A stretch of DNA of 7,253 nucleotides from Clostridium sp. (GTDB lineage Bacteria; Bacillota_A; Clostridia; Lachnospirales; Lachnospiraceae): contig JAMPAW010000163.1 in assembly GCA_023666975.1 (NCBI GenBank), forward strand, positions 1-7,253, given 5' to 3'. This document shows positions 1-6,413 of the stretch, one piece after another (position 1 is the first letter of the stretch; the number at the start of each line of letters is the position of its first letter). The notes below the pieces were generated by a model. It had not been told where the DNA came from. It saw nothing but the letters and a program-made list of their open reading frames with translations, and did not search any database. The position numbers and the translations under genes are program-made.

Positions 1-129
1 AAAAAGTTTGAATTTTTTTAATTTACCTCTTGACAAAAGTCACTTCATAACGGGAAGTTTGAGAGCGGTGTAATTGGGGATAGAGAGCAGTTCTCTGGCT
101 TTAATTGTTAAGATACAGGGGGGTTTGAA

Positions 130-1008
130 ATGGATATTGGAGATAAGAAATTTTGGGAGCGTAATGCTATGGCTGTGGTCGGAATGTTCCTTTTTGCCAT
201 AGCTGTTAATCTGTTCATTGTGCCTGCCAATTTGTATAACGGAGGGGTAATGGGAATCAGTCAGATTATCAGAACTCTGTTGGTCAGGCATTTTCATCGC
301 CTTTCCGGCAGTATTGACATAGCCGGTATCATTAATCTTTTGTTCAATATTCCGCTGTTTATTTTGGCTTATGTATCGATTGGCAAAAGTTTTTTTGTCA
401 GGACTGTGGTGTGCGTATTTAGTCAGACTTTGTTCTTGAGCGTCCTTCCGGTTCCGGCTGCGCCGATTGTAGGTGATTCGCTGACAGCCAGTATGATAGG
501 AGGTATCATTGCAGGAACCGGTATTGGCGTGGCGCTGCGTTTCGGTGGTTCCGGTGGAGGAATGGACATTGTGGGAGTATATCTCACAAAAAAATATAAG
601 GATTTTAGTGTGGGTAAGGTTACTCTGGTTGTCAATACGGTTGTTTATGGAATCTGTGCAATACTGTTCGGTGTTCAGACAGCGATATACAGTATTATTT
701 ACTCTGCCGTCAGCATGTTGATGTCCGACCGGGCGCATACACAGAATATTAATACCGAGGTATTTATTTTTACCAAAAAGGAGCCAAAAGAGATTTTGGA
801 TTACATTGTGTGGGAGTTTGAGCGTGATGCCACATGGTGGGAGGCAAAAGGGGGATATACGGCAGATACGACCTATATGATTGTGGCGGTTTTGTCCAAA
901 TATGAGTGTGCCCACCTGCGGAGAGAGCTAAAGCTGATCGATGAACATGCTTTTGTTGTGGTTACAGACGGGGTGAGTATTAACGGAAGATATGAAAAGC
1001 ATTTGTGA
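130..1008 (+). CDS. YitT family membrane protein (DUF161 + DUF2179)
   Basis: This 292-aa protein has the YitT layout: an N-terminal multi-pass membrane region followed by a soluble C-terminal domain. Hydrophobic segments lie near residues 12-33, 64-83, 88-108, 118-136 and 166-198. A glycine-rich GGSGGGMDI motif (139-147) precedes the last segments, matching the conserved glycine motif of the family. Residues about 205-285 fit DUF2179, with the typical GGYT (241-244) and DEHAFVVVTDG (271-281) stretches. The length is normal for the family. The ATG at 130 is preceded by AGGGGGG (117-123) with a 6-base gap, which supports this start. The gene ends in two adjacent stops, TGA TAA. The family is widespread in Firmicutes; its substrate or role is not settled, so no specific function is claimed. 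No operon partner is visible. Confidence 0.93.
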   Translation: MDIGDKKFWERNAMAVVGMFLFAIAVNLFIVPANLYNGGVMGISQIIRTLLVRHFHRLSGSIDIAGIINLLFNIPLFILAYVSIGKSFFVRTVVCVFSQTLFLSVLPVPAAPIVGDSLTASMIGGIIAGTGIGVALRFGGSGGGMDIVGVYLTKKYKDFSVGKVTLVVNTVVYGICAILFGVQTAIYSIIYSAVSMLMSDRAHTQNINTEVFIFTKKEPKEILDYIVWEFERDATWWEAKGGYTADTTYMIVAVLSKYECAHLRRELKLIDEHAFVVVTDGVSINGRYEKHL

Positions 1009-1033
1009 TAATCGTAGTTTGTTTTTATCTTGC

Positions 1034-1071
1034 ATGACACAACTATGACACAAGTGGGTGGTATATATAAG
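1034..1071 (+). promoter_or_regulatory. Candidate response-regulator operator and promoter upstream of the two-component operon
   Basis: ATGACACAA occurs twice in direct orientation (1034-1042 and 1045-1053). The start-to-start distance is 11 bp, about one helical turn. A TA-rich stretch with -10-like hexamers (TATATA or TATAAG within 1062-1071) follows directly. With a normal 17-bp spacer the -35 position falls on the second repeat and has no good TTGACA match. Tandem 11-bp-spaced half-sites replacing a -35 element are typical of OmpR/PhoB-class activators. That the neighbouring regulator binds here is inference. Confidence 0.45.
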
Positions 1072-1137
1072 TCACAACGTATTAGGGATTTCTAAGGTAC
1101 ATAATGATTTATCACTTGAAATGTGAGGAGTGAGAAA

Positions 1138-1794
1138 ATGTACAATATCTTAATTGTAGAGGACGATGAGGCGATTGCCCACTTGTTATATGTAGAGTTA
1201 AAGGATGCGGGATATGGCTGTATGTGCGCATATGACGGAATGTGTGCGGCGGATATACTGGAAGAAAAGACCGATTTTGATCTGGTACTACTGGATATTA
1301 TGCTGCCGGAAATAAATGGTTATGAATTGCTGGAATATATCAAACCAATGGGAATCCCTGTTATCTTTTTGACAGCAAAAGGAGCTTTAGAGGAACGCAT
1401 ACAGGGGCTTGATATGGGGGCAGATGATTATATTGTAAAACCGTTTCAGAGCAAAGAAGTGATTGCCCGGGTGGCAGCCGTGCTCCGCAGGTGCGGGAAA
1501 AGCATGAACCAGCTCGCTTTTGCAGATGTCATAGTGGATTTGGAATCCAGAAAGGTTTTAAAGGAAAACACAGAGATTGAACTGACGATGAAGGAATTTG
1601 ATGTACTCGTGGAACTGATACAAAATAAGAATATCGTGCAGTACCGTGACAAATTGTATGAAAAGGTGTGGAAAGAACCCTTTATGGGGGATACCAGAAC
1701 GCTGGATACCCACATACAAAGACTAAGGAAAAAGTTAGGCTGGGATAAGTATATCAGGACGGTATTCCGTGTAGGGTATCGTTTGGAGGGATAA
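1138..1794 (+). CDS. OmpR/PhoB-family DNA-binding response regulator
   Basis: This 218-aa protein is a cytoplasmic two-domain transcription factor. Residues 1-118 form a receiver domain: acidic pocket D9/D10, phosphoacceptor D53 in LLDIMLPEING, switch T79 in FLTAKG, and invariant K101 in the KPF motif. Residues about 125-217 form a winged-helix domain with the signatures LTMKEFDVL, the recognition-helix region RTLDTHIQRLRKKL, and the terminal wing RTVFRVGYRLEG. The ATG at 1138 is preferred over an in-frame GTG at 1123, because GAGGAG (1125-1130) sits 7 bases before it and the receiver fold begins at this methionine with MYNILIVEDD. The histidine kinase gene starts one base after the stop, so the two are almost certainly co-transcribed and form a cognate pair. 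The regulon is unknown; no transporter or target gene adjoins it, and the upstream direct repeats suggest self-regulation. Confidence 0.95.
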   Translation: MYNILIVEDDEAIAHLLYVELKDAGYGCMCAYDGMCAADILEEKTDFDLVLLDIMLPEINGYELLEYIKPMGIPVIFLTAKGALEERIQGLDMGADDYIVKPFQSKEVIARVAAVLRRCGKSMNQLAFADVIVDLESRKVLKENTEIELTMKEFDVLVELIQNKNIVQYRDKLYEKVWKEPFMGDTRTLDTHIQRLRKKLGWDKYIRTVFRVGYRLEG

Positions 1795-1795
1795 G

Positions 1796-3181
1796 ATGAA
1801 GCTGGGTATCAAAATCTTTTGCAGTATTATGTTATCATTTAGTGTGATTTTTCTGGCGGGCGGTTATATTCTGCTCTCCTTTTTTTATCAGAATGCAATG
1901 GAGCGGGAGGTTCAGGCAGCATTCGAGCAGTATCAGTACAATAAATTTGTGATTCAGTCAGAGCTGATTACGAGAGGGGAATACTGGTACGGTGATATTA
2001 CCGAAGGATTATATGATGTCAGTGCCGTGAAAGAAGCGATGAGCGGTGTCACTGCAGTTTTTGCCAGCGACCATCAAGAAATTTATAATGAATTTAATAA
2101 AGCGATAGCATTAGAACCGCTGCTTTTGCAGGCGCTGCCGGATCAGACCAGCTACCAGTTTGCGGCAGCGGAAAATAGAACCTATGTCATGGTGACGGGA
2201 GAAATCCGGTATGGCGATACCAGGTGGTATCTGATTACAGGAATGGATGTGGGAAATGCGTTAGAGCTGCAGCAGCAGGTTCAGAATAAATTCCTATGGG
2301 TATATGTGGCAGTTGTCGTAACCGGCTTTTGCTTGAGTCTTGGCTTATCCGTTTTTTTTACCAGACCGGTGAATGCGTTGACCGCAGCGGCAAAACGGAT
2401 AGCGGACGGAAATTATGGAGAACGGATTGCCGTTTCCGGTCAGGATGAAATCGGTCAGCTTGCCGCAGATTTCAACAGGATGTCGGCTGCTGTTGAGGAA
2501 AAGGTGGAGGAGCTTTCCGAAAGTGCCAGAAGGAAAGAAGATTTTGTGGCAAATTTTGCGCATGAGCTTAAGACGCCGCTAACTTCCATTATCGGATATG
2601 CAGACCGGATTTATCAGAAGGATTTACCGAGAGACGAGCAGAAACAGGCGGCATGGTATATCTGGAATGAAGGGATGCGTTTGGAGGCTTTGGCGCATAA
2701 ACTGATGGAACTGACCTTATTCCATCATCAGGACTTTCTTTTGGAGGAAATGGAAGCGGGGCAGATGTTAGAAGAACTGATAGGGGATGTAAGGTATCTC
2801 GCAGAGGAAAAAGGTGTCACCATTGACGGTCATGCGGAACAGGCGTATATAAAAATAGAGTATGATTTATTTAAGACATTGTTTTTAAATCTGATTGATA
2901 ATGCAATCAAGGCAAATGCGCAGCATATTGCAGTGAATGGAAAAGCAGAATCAGGATTTTATGTTATGGAGATTGCCGATAACGGAACAGGGATTCCGGC
3001 AGATGAGCTTAAGCGGATAACGGAAGCCTTTTACATGGTGGATAAATCACGTTCCAGAAAACTGCATGGTGCTGGTATTGGACTGGCATTGTCACAGCGG
3101 ATTGCGGAGATCCATGGAAGCACACTGGAATTTGAAAGTGACGGCGCATCGGGGACAACCGTGCGTATCCGGTTATACTAG
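1796..3181 (+). CDS. Sensor histidine kinase with HAMP domain
   Basis: This 461-aa membrane kinase is the likely partner of the preceding response regulator. A transmembrane helix (about residues 6-30) leads to an extracytoplasmic sensor region of roughly 130 residues that matches no ligand domain I can name. A second helix (about 167-188) is followed by a HAMP linker (about 189-241) containing RPVNALTAAAKRIADGNY. The dimerisation/phosphoacceptor domain has the H-box FVANFAHELKTPLTSI with His256. The ATP-binding domain shows the N-box NLIDNAIKAN (365-374), the G1 box DNGTGIP (395-401), an F-box-like AFYMVDKSRS, and the G2 box HGAGIGL (424-430). All catalytic motifs are intact. GGAGGG (1785-1790), inside the end of the regulator gene, is its ribosome binding site, 5 bases before the ATG, which suggests translational coupling. 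The signal sensed cannot be read from the sequence. Confidence 0.95.
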   Translation: MKLGIKIFCSIMLSFSVIFLAGGYILLSFFYQNAMEREVQAAFEQYQYNKFVIQSELITRGEYWYGDITEGLYDVSAVKEAMSGVTAVFASDHQEIYNEFNKAIALEPLLLQALPDQTSYQFAAAENRTYVMVTGEIRYGDTRWYLITGMDVGNALELQQQVQNKFLWVYVAVVVTGFCLSLGLSVFFTRPVNALTAAAKRIADGNYGERIAVSGQDEIGQLAADFNRMSAAVEEKVEELSESARRKEDFVANFAHELKTPLTSIIGYADRIYQKDLPRDEQKQAAWYIWNEGMRLEALAHKLMELTLFHHQDFLLEEMEAGQMLEELIGDVRYLAEEKGVTIDGHAEQAYIKIEYDLFKTLFLNLIDNAIKANAQHIAVNGKAESGFYVMEIADNGTGIPADELKRITEAFYMVDKSRSRKLHGAGIGLALSQRIAEIHGSTLEFESDGASGTTVRIRLY

Positions 3182-3291
3182 TTACTAACATGTGTAACAG
3201 GCATTTCACATTGATAAACTATGAGATGAGTTGTTTAAAATCTTAAAACTTATATAAAATAATTTATGATTTGAAAACAAAAATAAAACAG

Positions 3292-3320
3292 TTGAAAAGC
3301 AGGTTGGTCTATGTTACGAT
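3292..3320 (+). promoter_or_regulatory. Sigma-A type promoter of the Rpn-like gene (extended -10)
   Basis: TTGAAA (3292-3297) is separated by 17 bp from TACGAT (3315-3320), which is preceded by TG at 3312-3313, giving an extended -10. The predicted transcription start is near 3327, leaving a leader of about 35 nt before the TTG start codon. It lies in the 180-bp gap after the histidine kinase, so the downstream gene can be transcribed on its own. No clear terminator was seen between the kinase stop and this promoter. Confidence 0.55.
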
Positions 3321-3339
3321 TATAGCATAAAAACATAAA

Positions 3340-4192
3340 GAAAAGCAGGCAGGCGAACCATTTGGGAAAGAGAAAAACCGTAGAACAAAAACATGAAGAA
3401 ATATTGCAGCGAATCAAGGGATTTCGTTTATTAGATGACGATTTTATGACGAAATGTTTTGAGGAAAATAAGGAAGCAACGGAACTGGTACTTCGTATTG
3501 TGTTGGAGAAAATGGATATTCAGGTTGAAAAGGTTATTACGCAGTACAGCATGAAAAACATAAAAGGAAGGTCAGTCAGGCTCGACATTTATGCTACTGA
3601 TTCGCATAAGAAAAAGTACAATATTGAGATACAGCGTGCTGAGAAAGGTGCTGGAGCAAAACGGGCAAGGTATAACAGCAGTCTTATTGACAGTGACATT
3701 CTGCCTTCTGGCGTGGAGGTAGAGAATCTGGCAGAGACGTATGTTATTTTTATAACGGAAACGGATGTAATCGGGAAAAATAAGCCGATTTACCATATTG
3801 ATCGGTATATTCGGGAAGCAGGAGAATTTTTTGATGATGGTTCCCATATAATATATGTGAATGCATCCTATCAGGATAACTCAGAGCTGGGAAAGCTGAT
3901 GCATGATTTTTCCTGTGTCAATCCTTCGGATATGAATTATCCGGTGCTTGCGGATGCTGCAAGATACTATAAAGAAGATAAGGAGGGATTATCGACGATG
4001 TGTAAAGCAATGGAAGATATGATAACAGATGAAAAAAAGGAAATTGCACTGAGGATGCTTGAAACTGGTAAATTATCATTAGATGAAATTGCAAATTGTT
4101 CTGATTTGTCACTGGAAGAAGTAAAAAAACTGGCTGATGAGGAATTGCAGCCGGCATAAGTTATTACAAAATAAATCATGAAAAGTAGGCAG
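3340..4192. repeat. 13-base near-identical direct repeat flanking the Rpn-like gene
   Basis: GAAAAGCAGGCAG (3340-3352), just before the start codon, matches GAAAAGTAGGCAG (4180-4192), just after the stop, at 12 of 13 bases and in the same orientation. A further copy of the first 10 bases, GAAAAGCAGG, sits at 3294-3303 inside the promoter. Only the repeat copies are meant; the interval is the gene they flank. Chance in AT-rich DNA cannot be excluded. Confidence 0.3.
3362..4159 (+). CDS. Rpn family / PD-(D/E)XK nuclease family transposase-like protein
   Basis: This 265-aa protein fits the PD-(D/E)XK family annotated as Rpn recombination-promoting nuclease or putative transposase (PDDEXK_2 type), common in many copies in gut Clostridia. 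The N-terminal half has the family pattern FRLLDDDFMTKCFEENKEAT (22-41). The nuclease core follows: RLDIYATD with catalytic D75, then YNIEIQRAE with E89 and Q91. The E-x-Q in place of E-x-K is normal for this group. YNSSLIDSDIL (104-114) is also conserved. The C-terminus (about 225-258) ends in the helical LETGKLSLDEIANCSDLSLE region, which looks like a degenerate helix-turn-helix. The start is TTG at 3362 with only a weak AGGCAGGCG ahead of it; the next in-frame ATG would remove the conserved N-terminus. It is monocistronic, with its own promoter and terminator. The family is known for DNA cleavage that stimulates recombination, and this member appears intact; its activity is inferred. Confidence 0.85.
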   Translation: MGKRKTVEQKHEEILQRIKGFRLLDDDFMTKCFEENKEATELVLRIVLEKMDIQVEKVITQYSMKNIKGRSVRLDIYATDSHKKKYNIEIQRAEKGAGAKRARYNSSLIDSDILPSGVEVENLAETYVIFITETDVIGKNKPIYHIDRYIREAGEFFDDGSHIIYVNASYQDNSELGKLMHDFSCVNPSDMNYPVLADAARYYKEDKEGLSTMCKAMEDMITDEKKEIALRMLETGKLSLDEIANCSDLSLEEVKKLADEELQPA

Positions 4193-4219
4193 TAATTCTA
4201 AAGAGAATTGCTGCTTTTT
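4189..4219 (+). terminator. Rho-independent terminator after the Rpn-like gene
   Basis: An 11-bp stem is formed by GCAGTAATTCT (4189-4199) and AGAATTGCTGC (4204-4214), with one G-T wobble and an AAAG tetraloop. It is followed by TTTTT (4215-4219). It lies 29 bases after the stop codon and separates the nuclease unit from the small-gene array. Confidence 0.8.
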
Positions 4220-4235
4220 GGTATACAAAAATTAT

Positions 4236-4340
4236 GTGAGCAATCAGGAAAGAGGGGAAAACTGCGAAAAGATGGTATATTCTGTTGAGAAAGATTGTGT
4301 AAAAGCAGGGGTAGTTGCAGTCTTTGAAGGGGAACTATAA
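4236..4340 (+). other. Short open stretch, possible gene remnant
   Basis: The 219-bp gap between the Rpn-like gene and the Syd-like gene holds an open frame from GTG 4236 to TAA 4338-4340. An internal ATG at 4272 would give a 22-residue peptide beginning MVYSVEKDC and ending AVFEGEL. AGAGGGG (4251-4257) lies 14 bases before that ATG, which is too far for an efficient site. The composition resembles coding DNA, so this could be the 3' end of a decayed gene. I do not recognise it and do not call it a functional gene. Confidence 0.2.
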
Positions 4341-4378
4341 AAACTACTACTAAATAATTTTGAAGAGGAACTAAGCGT

Positions 4379-4954
4379 ATGGAACTTAAAGAAAAAATGA
4401 AAAAATGTTTTGGAATGCAACTTGAGTTTTGGCAGAGGCAATTTGATAGCTATCCTAAAACACCATATGTAGATGAGTTTGAAAATAGTAAGCTTTATAT
4501 AAATGATTTGGTAGATGAAGAAGGATATATAGAATGGCAACCTAAAGAACAAGTTTCTTTGGTTGATGATAAAATAATAGAAAAGAAAATAGGAATTAAA
4601 TTGAATTTGCAATTAATAGAGTTCTATTCATCTTATTGTTTTTTAGAGTTAATAGGAAGAATGGATAGTGGGATTGTTATAAACTTTGATAGAATACCAT
4701 TTGGCTGCAATATAAATGAATATATTGTTCAAAAATATATAAGCACCGATAACATGAAAGAGTATCATTATGATTTTAATAAATACCAGTTGTTTGAGAT
4801 TGGTAGTGCAATAGTAGATGGAAATGATGCATACTTAGCATGTTTTGATAATTATAGTGGCAAGGTATTACTGGTATATTTTGTTGAAGGAGTAGTTTTG
4901 GATTTGAATATGTCATTATGTGATATTTTTGATTTGTTTGTGGAGGTGTATTGA
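4379..4954 (+). CDS. Syd-like protein (SUKH superfamily), probable immunity protein
   Basis: This 191-aa soluble protein resembles the Syd family. After an N-terminal helix containing LEFWQRQFDSYP it has YIEWQPKEQ (50-58), comparable to the YWQP motif of Escherichia coli Syd. Then come IEKKIGIKLNLQLIEFYSSY (67-86), matching the Syd segment leading to IHTFYTTQF, and a C-terminal block LACFDNYSGKVLLVYF (153-168) plus LCDIFDLF (180-187), matching the NLSGEV and LAEFL region. Syd binds SecY in E. coli, but the fold belongs to the SUKH superfamily, and Syd-like proteins in other bacteria are often found as immunity proteins of contact-dependent toxins. The second role fits here, with a second SUKH gene downstream. 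AGAGGAA (4364-4370) is 8 bases before the ATG. The gene is strikingly AT-rich compared with the signalling genes upstream, suggesting horizontal acquisition. The family call comes from remembered motifs, without an alignment. Confidence 0.72.
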   Translation: MELKEKMKKCFGMQLEFWQRQFDSYPKTPYVDEFENSKLYINDLVDEEGYIEWQPKEQVSLVDDKIIEKKIGIKLNLQLIEFYSSYCFLELIGRMDSGIVINFDRIPFGCNINEYIVQKYISTDNMKEYHYDFNKYQLFEIGSAIVDGNDAYLACFDNYSGKVLLVYFVEGVVLDLNMSLCDIFDLFVEVY

Positions 4955-5061
4955 TGAGTATAACATGCGGGGGGGGAGGGAACAGGTCGCATTCCGGGTT
5001 CTGTCTCCGGCTGGCAACAAAGGCGGCGGTTGAAAATGATGGAGATATGCAGCAGGTATGA
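4954..5061 (+). CDS. Possible small translationally coupled ORF with G8 tract (35 aa)
   Basis: An ATG overlaps the stop of the Syd-like gene in the pattern TTGATGA, with GGAGG (4942-4946) 7 bases before it. This is a good arrangement for coupled translation. It encodes 35 residues beginning MSITCGGGGNRSHSGF and ending at TGA 5059-5061. The early codons read through a run of eight G (4969-4976) followed by AGGG. The stretch is clearly more GC-rich than the genes on both sides, so it was probably joined to this locus separately. A single-base change in the G tract would move reading into other short frames, one of which reads VAFRVLSPAGNKGGG before a stop. I recognise no family. It may be a remnant instead of an expressed peptide. 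Confidence 0.25.
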   Translation: MSITCGGGGNRSHSGFCLRLATKAAVENDGDMQQV

Positions 5062-5078
5062 ATCATTTTTATTGGTAG

Positions 5079-5108
5079 TTGTCTGCCGATATATATGCGT
5101 GCTATAAT
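5079..5108 (+). promoter_or_regulatory. Strong sigma-A promoter with perfect extended -10
   Basis: TTGTCT (5079-5084), an 18-bp spacer, and the consensus TGC-TATAAT (TG at 5100-5101, hexamer 5103-5108) form the best promoter in the window. Transcription should start near 5115. GGGAGAA (5124-5130) and the ATG at 5136 follow at ideal distances. The promoter decides the gene start: an in-frame-looking ATG at 5095 lies upstream of the -10 and cannot be on this transcript. Downstream genes up to about 7064 could be read from it, because no terminator interrupts them. Confidence 0.65.
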
Positions 5109-5135
5109 ATATCGAATACTACTGGGAGAAATGTT

Positions 5136-5291
5136 ATGGAGACACTGGAAATTGCACTGGATGGAAACGGAAAATTATAATATTTATTCCGGTTGTCTGG
5201 TGGTAAATTGTACGGGGAAAGGGAAGATGTACTTGTATGATCTGGTGGATATAAAAAAGAAGCGAGTAACCCACTCAGGACTAACGGGTAG
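5136..5291 (+). pseudogene. Small gene broken by two compensating frameshifts
   Basis: A start supported by promoter and ribosome binding site (ATG 5136, GGGAGAA 5 bases before) encodes METLEIALDGNGKL and then hits TAA at 5178. Meaningful coding appears to continue one frame over as NYNIYSGCLVVNCTGKGKMY and LYDLVDIKK. It then returns to the first frame as KEASNPLRTNG, ending at TAG 5289-5291. One extra A in AAAA (5171-5174) and one missing A in the run at 5253-5258 would explain both changes, giving an original protein of about 51 residues. The LYDLVDIKKEASNPL tail looks like a C-terminal motif I associate with hypothetical Lachnospiraceae proteins, but I cannot name the family. A continuous second-frame reading (5131-5355) also exists, but its start has no properly spaced binding site. 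Sequencing error in A homopolymers is an alternative to real decay. Confidence 0.5.
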
Positions 5292-5368
5292 TTTAAAAGA
5301 AAGGCAAATGGTAATACGGCAAAGGACAATCCACAATAGGTATACTTATTTGTAGAAGGAGTAAGCAA

Positions 5369-5908
5369 ATGGATTATATGGCGGGGGAAAAGGAATTAAG
5401 CCAAGAGGTAAAAGAGCAGTTAAAAAGCATGTCAAATGTAAGATCATTAACAGAGAATGAAAAAAGGGATGAAGGAAAGAAAAAGAAACAGGCATTAGGC
5501 GGCTTTATTGTCCTTACTTTGGTATTTGGCTATACATTAGTAACAAGTGCAATTACATGGATGACAACTGGAAATATAGATACATTTCTATTGGTTTTTA
5601 TCTTTTACCTTTGTTGCCTGATAGGAATGCTGATTCTGCTTTTTTGTGATAAATATAATTTGAAGCGGTATAAGCAGGTGTTTGTAATAAAAGGATATGT
5701 TAAGAATGTTATACCATATCGTGGCATGACATCAGGTATCATTTATTATGATTTTGAAAGCTGTGAATATCGGACTGCTGTATGCAGGGGGGAGGCATTT
5801 GATAAAAATAAATATAGCATTCGGGCAGGAGAACTGGTGGATGTATTGGCAGTTGAAAAACGCAATGGAATCCGGCTGTTAGGTTTTAAACCGGATACGA
5901 TAAGTTGA
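5369..5908 (+). CDS. Two-TM membrane protein with C-terminal soluble beta domain
   Basis: This 179-aa protein is not assigned to a family. A charged N-terminal region (1-41, ending in EGKKKKQ) precedes two hydrophobic helices, about 42-65 and 71-93, forming a hairpin. A C-terminal domain of about 80 residues follows. It is predicted mainly beta, with the pattern VIKGYVKNVIPYRGMTSGI, then IYYDFESCEYRT and IRAGELVDVLAVEKRNG. The pattern of a V-x-G-x-V strand, an aromatic Y-D-F strand and a G-x-x-V-D-V strand recalls the small barrel of DUF3592-type membrane proteins, but this is only a resemblance. The lysine-rich segment before the first helix suggests both soluble parts are cytosolic. AGAAGGAG (5354-5361) lies 7 bases before the ATG. 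Its position between SUKH-type genes makes a membrane immunity protein plausible, by inference. Confidence 0.75.
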   Translation: MDYMAGEKELSQEVKEQLKSMSNVRSLTENEKRDEGKKKKQALGGFIVLTLVFGYTLVTSAITWMTTGNIDTFLLVFIFYLCCLIGMLILLFCDKYNLKRYKQVFVIKGYVKNVIPYRGMTSGIIYYDFESCEYRTAVCRGEAFDKNKYSIRAGELVDVLAVEKRNGIRLLGFKPDTIS

Positions 5909-5975
5909 GGCATGGTACAGATTTTTAATAGAGTTATGAGATGATAGAAAAATGTAAAGAGGGGAGAGAAGAACA

Positions 5976-6359
5976 ATGGCTTATATTAACGAATTTGTAC
6001 CAGAGGGAGAGGAAAGAAGTTTTTTGATACCCGGATATAGCAAAGAGCATACGGTTAGTAGATGGACAATAGACAAGGAGAAAGATTATATATTGTTTAA
6101 TTATCATACTGATAGGGATAATCCCATAGATGAGTATTTTGCTTTTGTATATAAGGGCAGAGTGATTGATATGATTTTAAATGGAAGCGAATTTATTGAC
6201 TCCGACATAAGAAAATGGAAAATAACAAGAATTTTTATACCGGAGGATTTAAATCGGGAAGATTTGCTTTCGGAATTGCGAAAGGCAGTAATGGCATACG
6301 GGTGTTTTGGAAGTCCGGTAAATATTCTTGATCCGGGGAAAGCAGTAGCAGATTTTTAA
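5976..6359 (+). CDS. Hypothetical 127-aa cytosolic protein, possible immunity protein
   Basis: This is a small soluble protein with no signal peptide or membrane helix. It starts MAYINEFVPEGEERSF and continues with HTVSRWTIDKEKDYIL (25-40), then strands FAFVYKGRVIDMIL (56-69) and WKITRIFIPEDL (81-92). A helix (93-107) leads to the C-terminus, so an alpha/beta fold is likely. I recognise no named domain. An AGAGGGGAG-type binding site lies about 10 bases before the ATG, and the 67-bp gap from the previous stop contains no terminator, which fits co-transcription. Size, acidity, solitary domain and position between other probable immunity genes fit a dedicated immunity protein, but no toxin partner is visible. 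The ELRKAVM segment near the end resembles the C-terminus of the 48-aa ORF downstream. Confidence 0.75.
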   Translation: MAYINEFVPEGEERSFLIPGYSKEHTVSRWTIDKEKDYILFNYHTDRDNPIDEYFAFVYKGRVIDMILNGSEFIDSDIRKWKITRIFIPEDLNREDLLSELRKAVMAYGCFGSPVNILDPGKAVADF

Positions 6360-6413
6360 AGCAAAGATTTTAAAGATGAATTAAATAGCAAAAATAAACA
6401 AAGGAGCATTATT

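Noticed and set aside
30..60. Perfect TTGACA (30-35) as the -35 of a YitT promoter
   Set aside because: No acceptable -10 hexamer is found 15-19 bp downstream (GGAAGT at the 17-bp position), so a complete promoter cannot be supported. The TGAC-AAAA-GTCA mini-palindrome there is too short to call an operator.
40..915. A 291-aa open frame on the minus strand opposite the YitT gene
   Set aside because: It is rich in Cys, His, Asn and Thr with no domain or membrane pattern, has no ribosome binding site, and lies entirely opposite a clearly real gene.
3181..3198. GTTAC...GTAAC inverted repeat after the histidine kinase as a terminator
   Set aside because: The stem is only 5 bp and no T-tract follows.
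3362..4159. Reading the Rpn-like gene as the toxin partner of the downstream immunity array
   Set aside because: A terminator and a distinct composition separate them, Rpn proteins are stand-alone intracellular nucleases, and it has no secretion or toxin-delivery domain.
4244..4612. 122-aa minus-strand ORF rich in F and Y
   Set aside because: It is a low-complexity shadow of AT-rich coding DNA and overlaps the Syd-like gene start.
5095..5130. ATG at 5095 as the start of an 86-aa protein
   Set aside because: The perfect extended -10 promoter lies downstream of this ATG, there is no ribosome binding site before it, and the first dozen codons are non-family-like.
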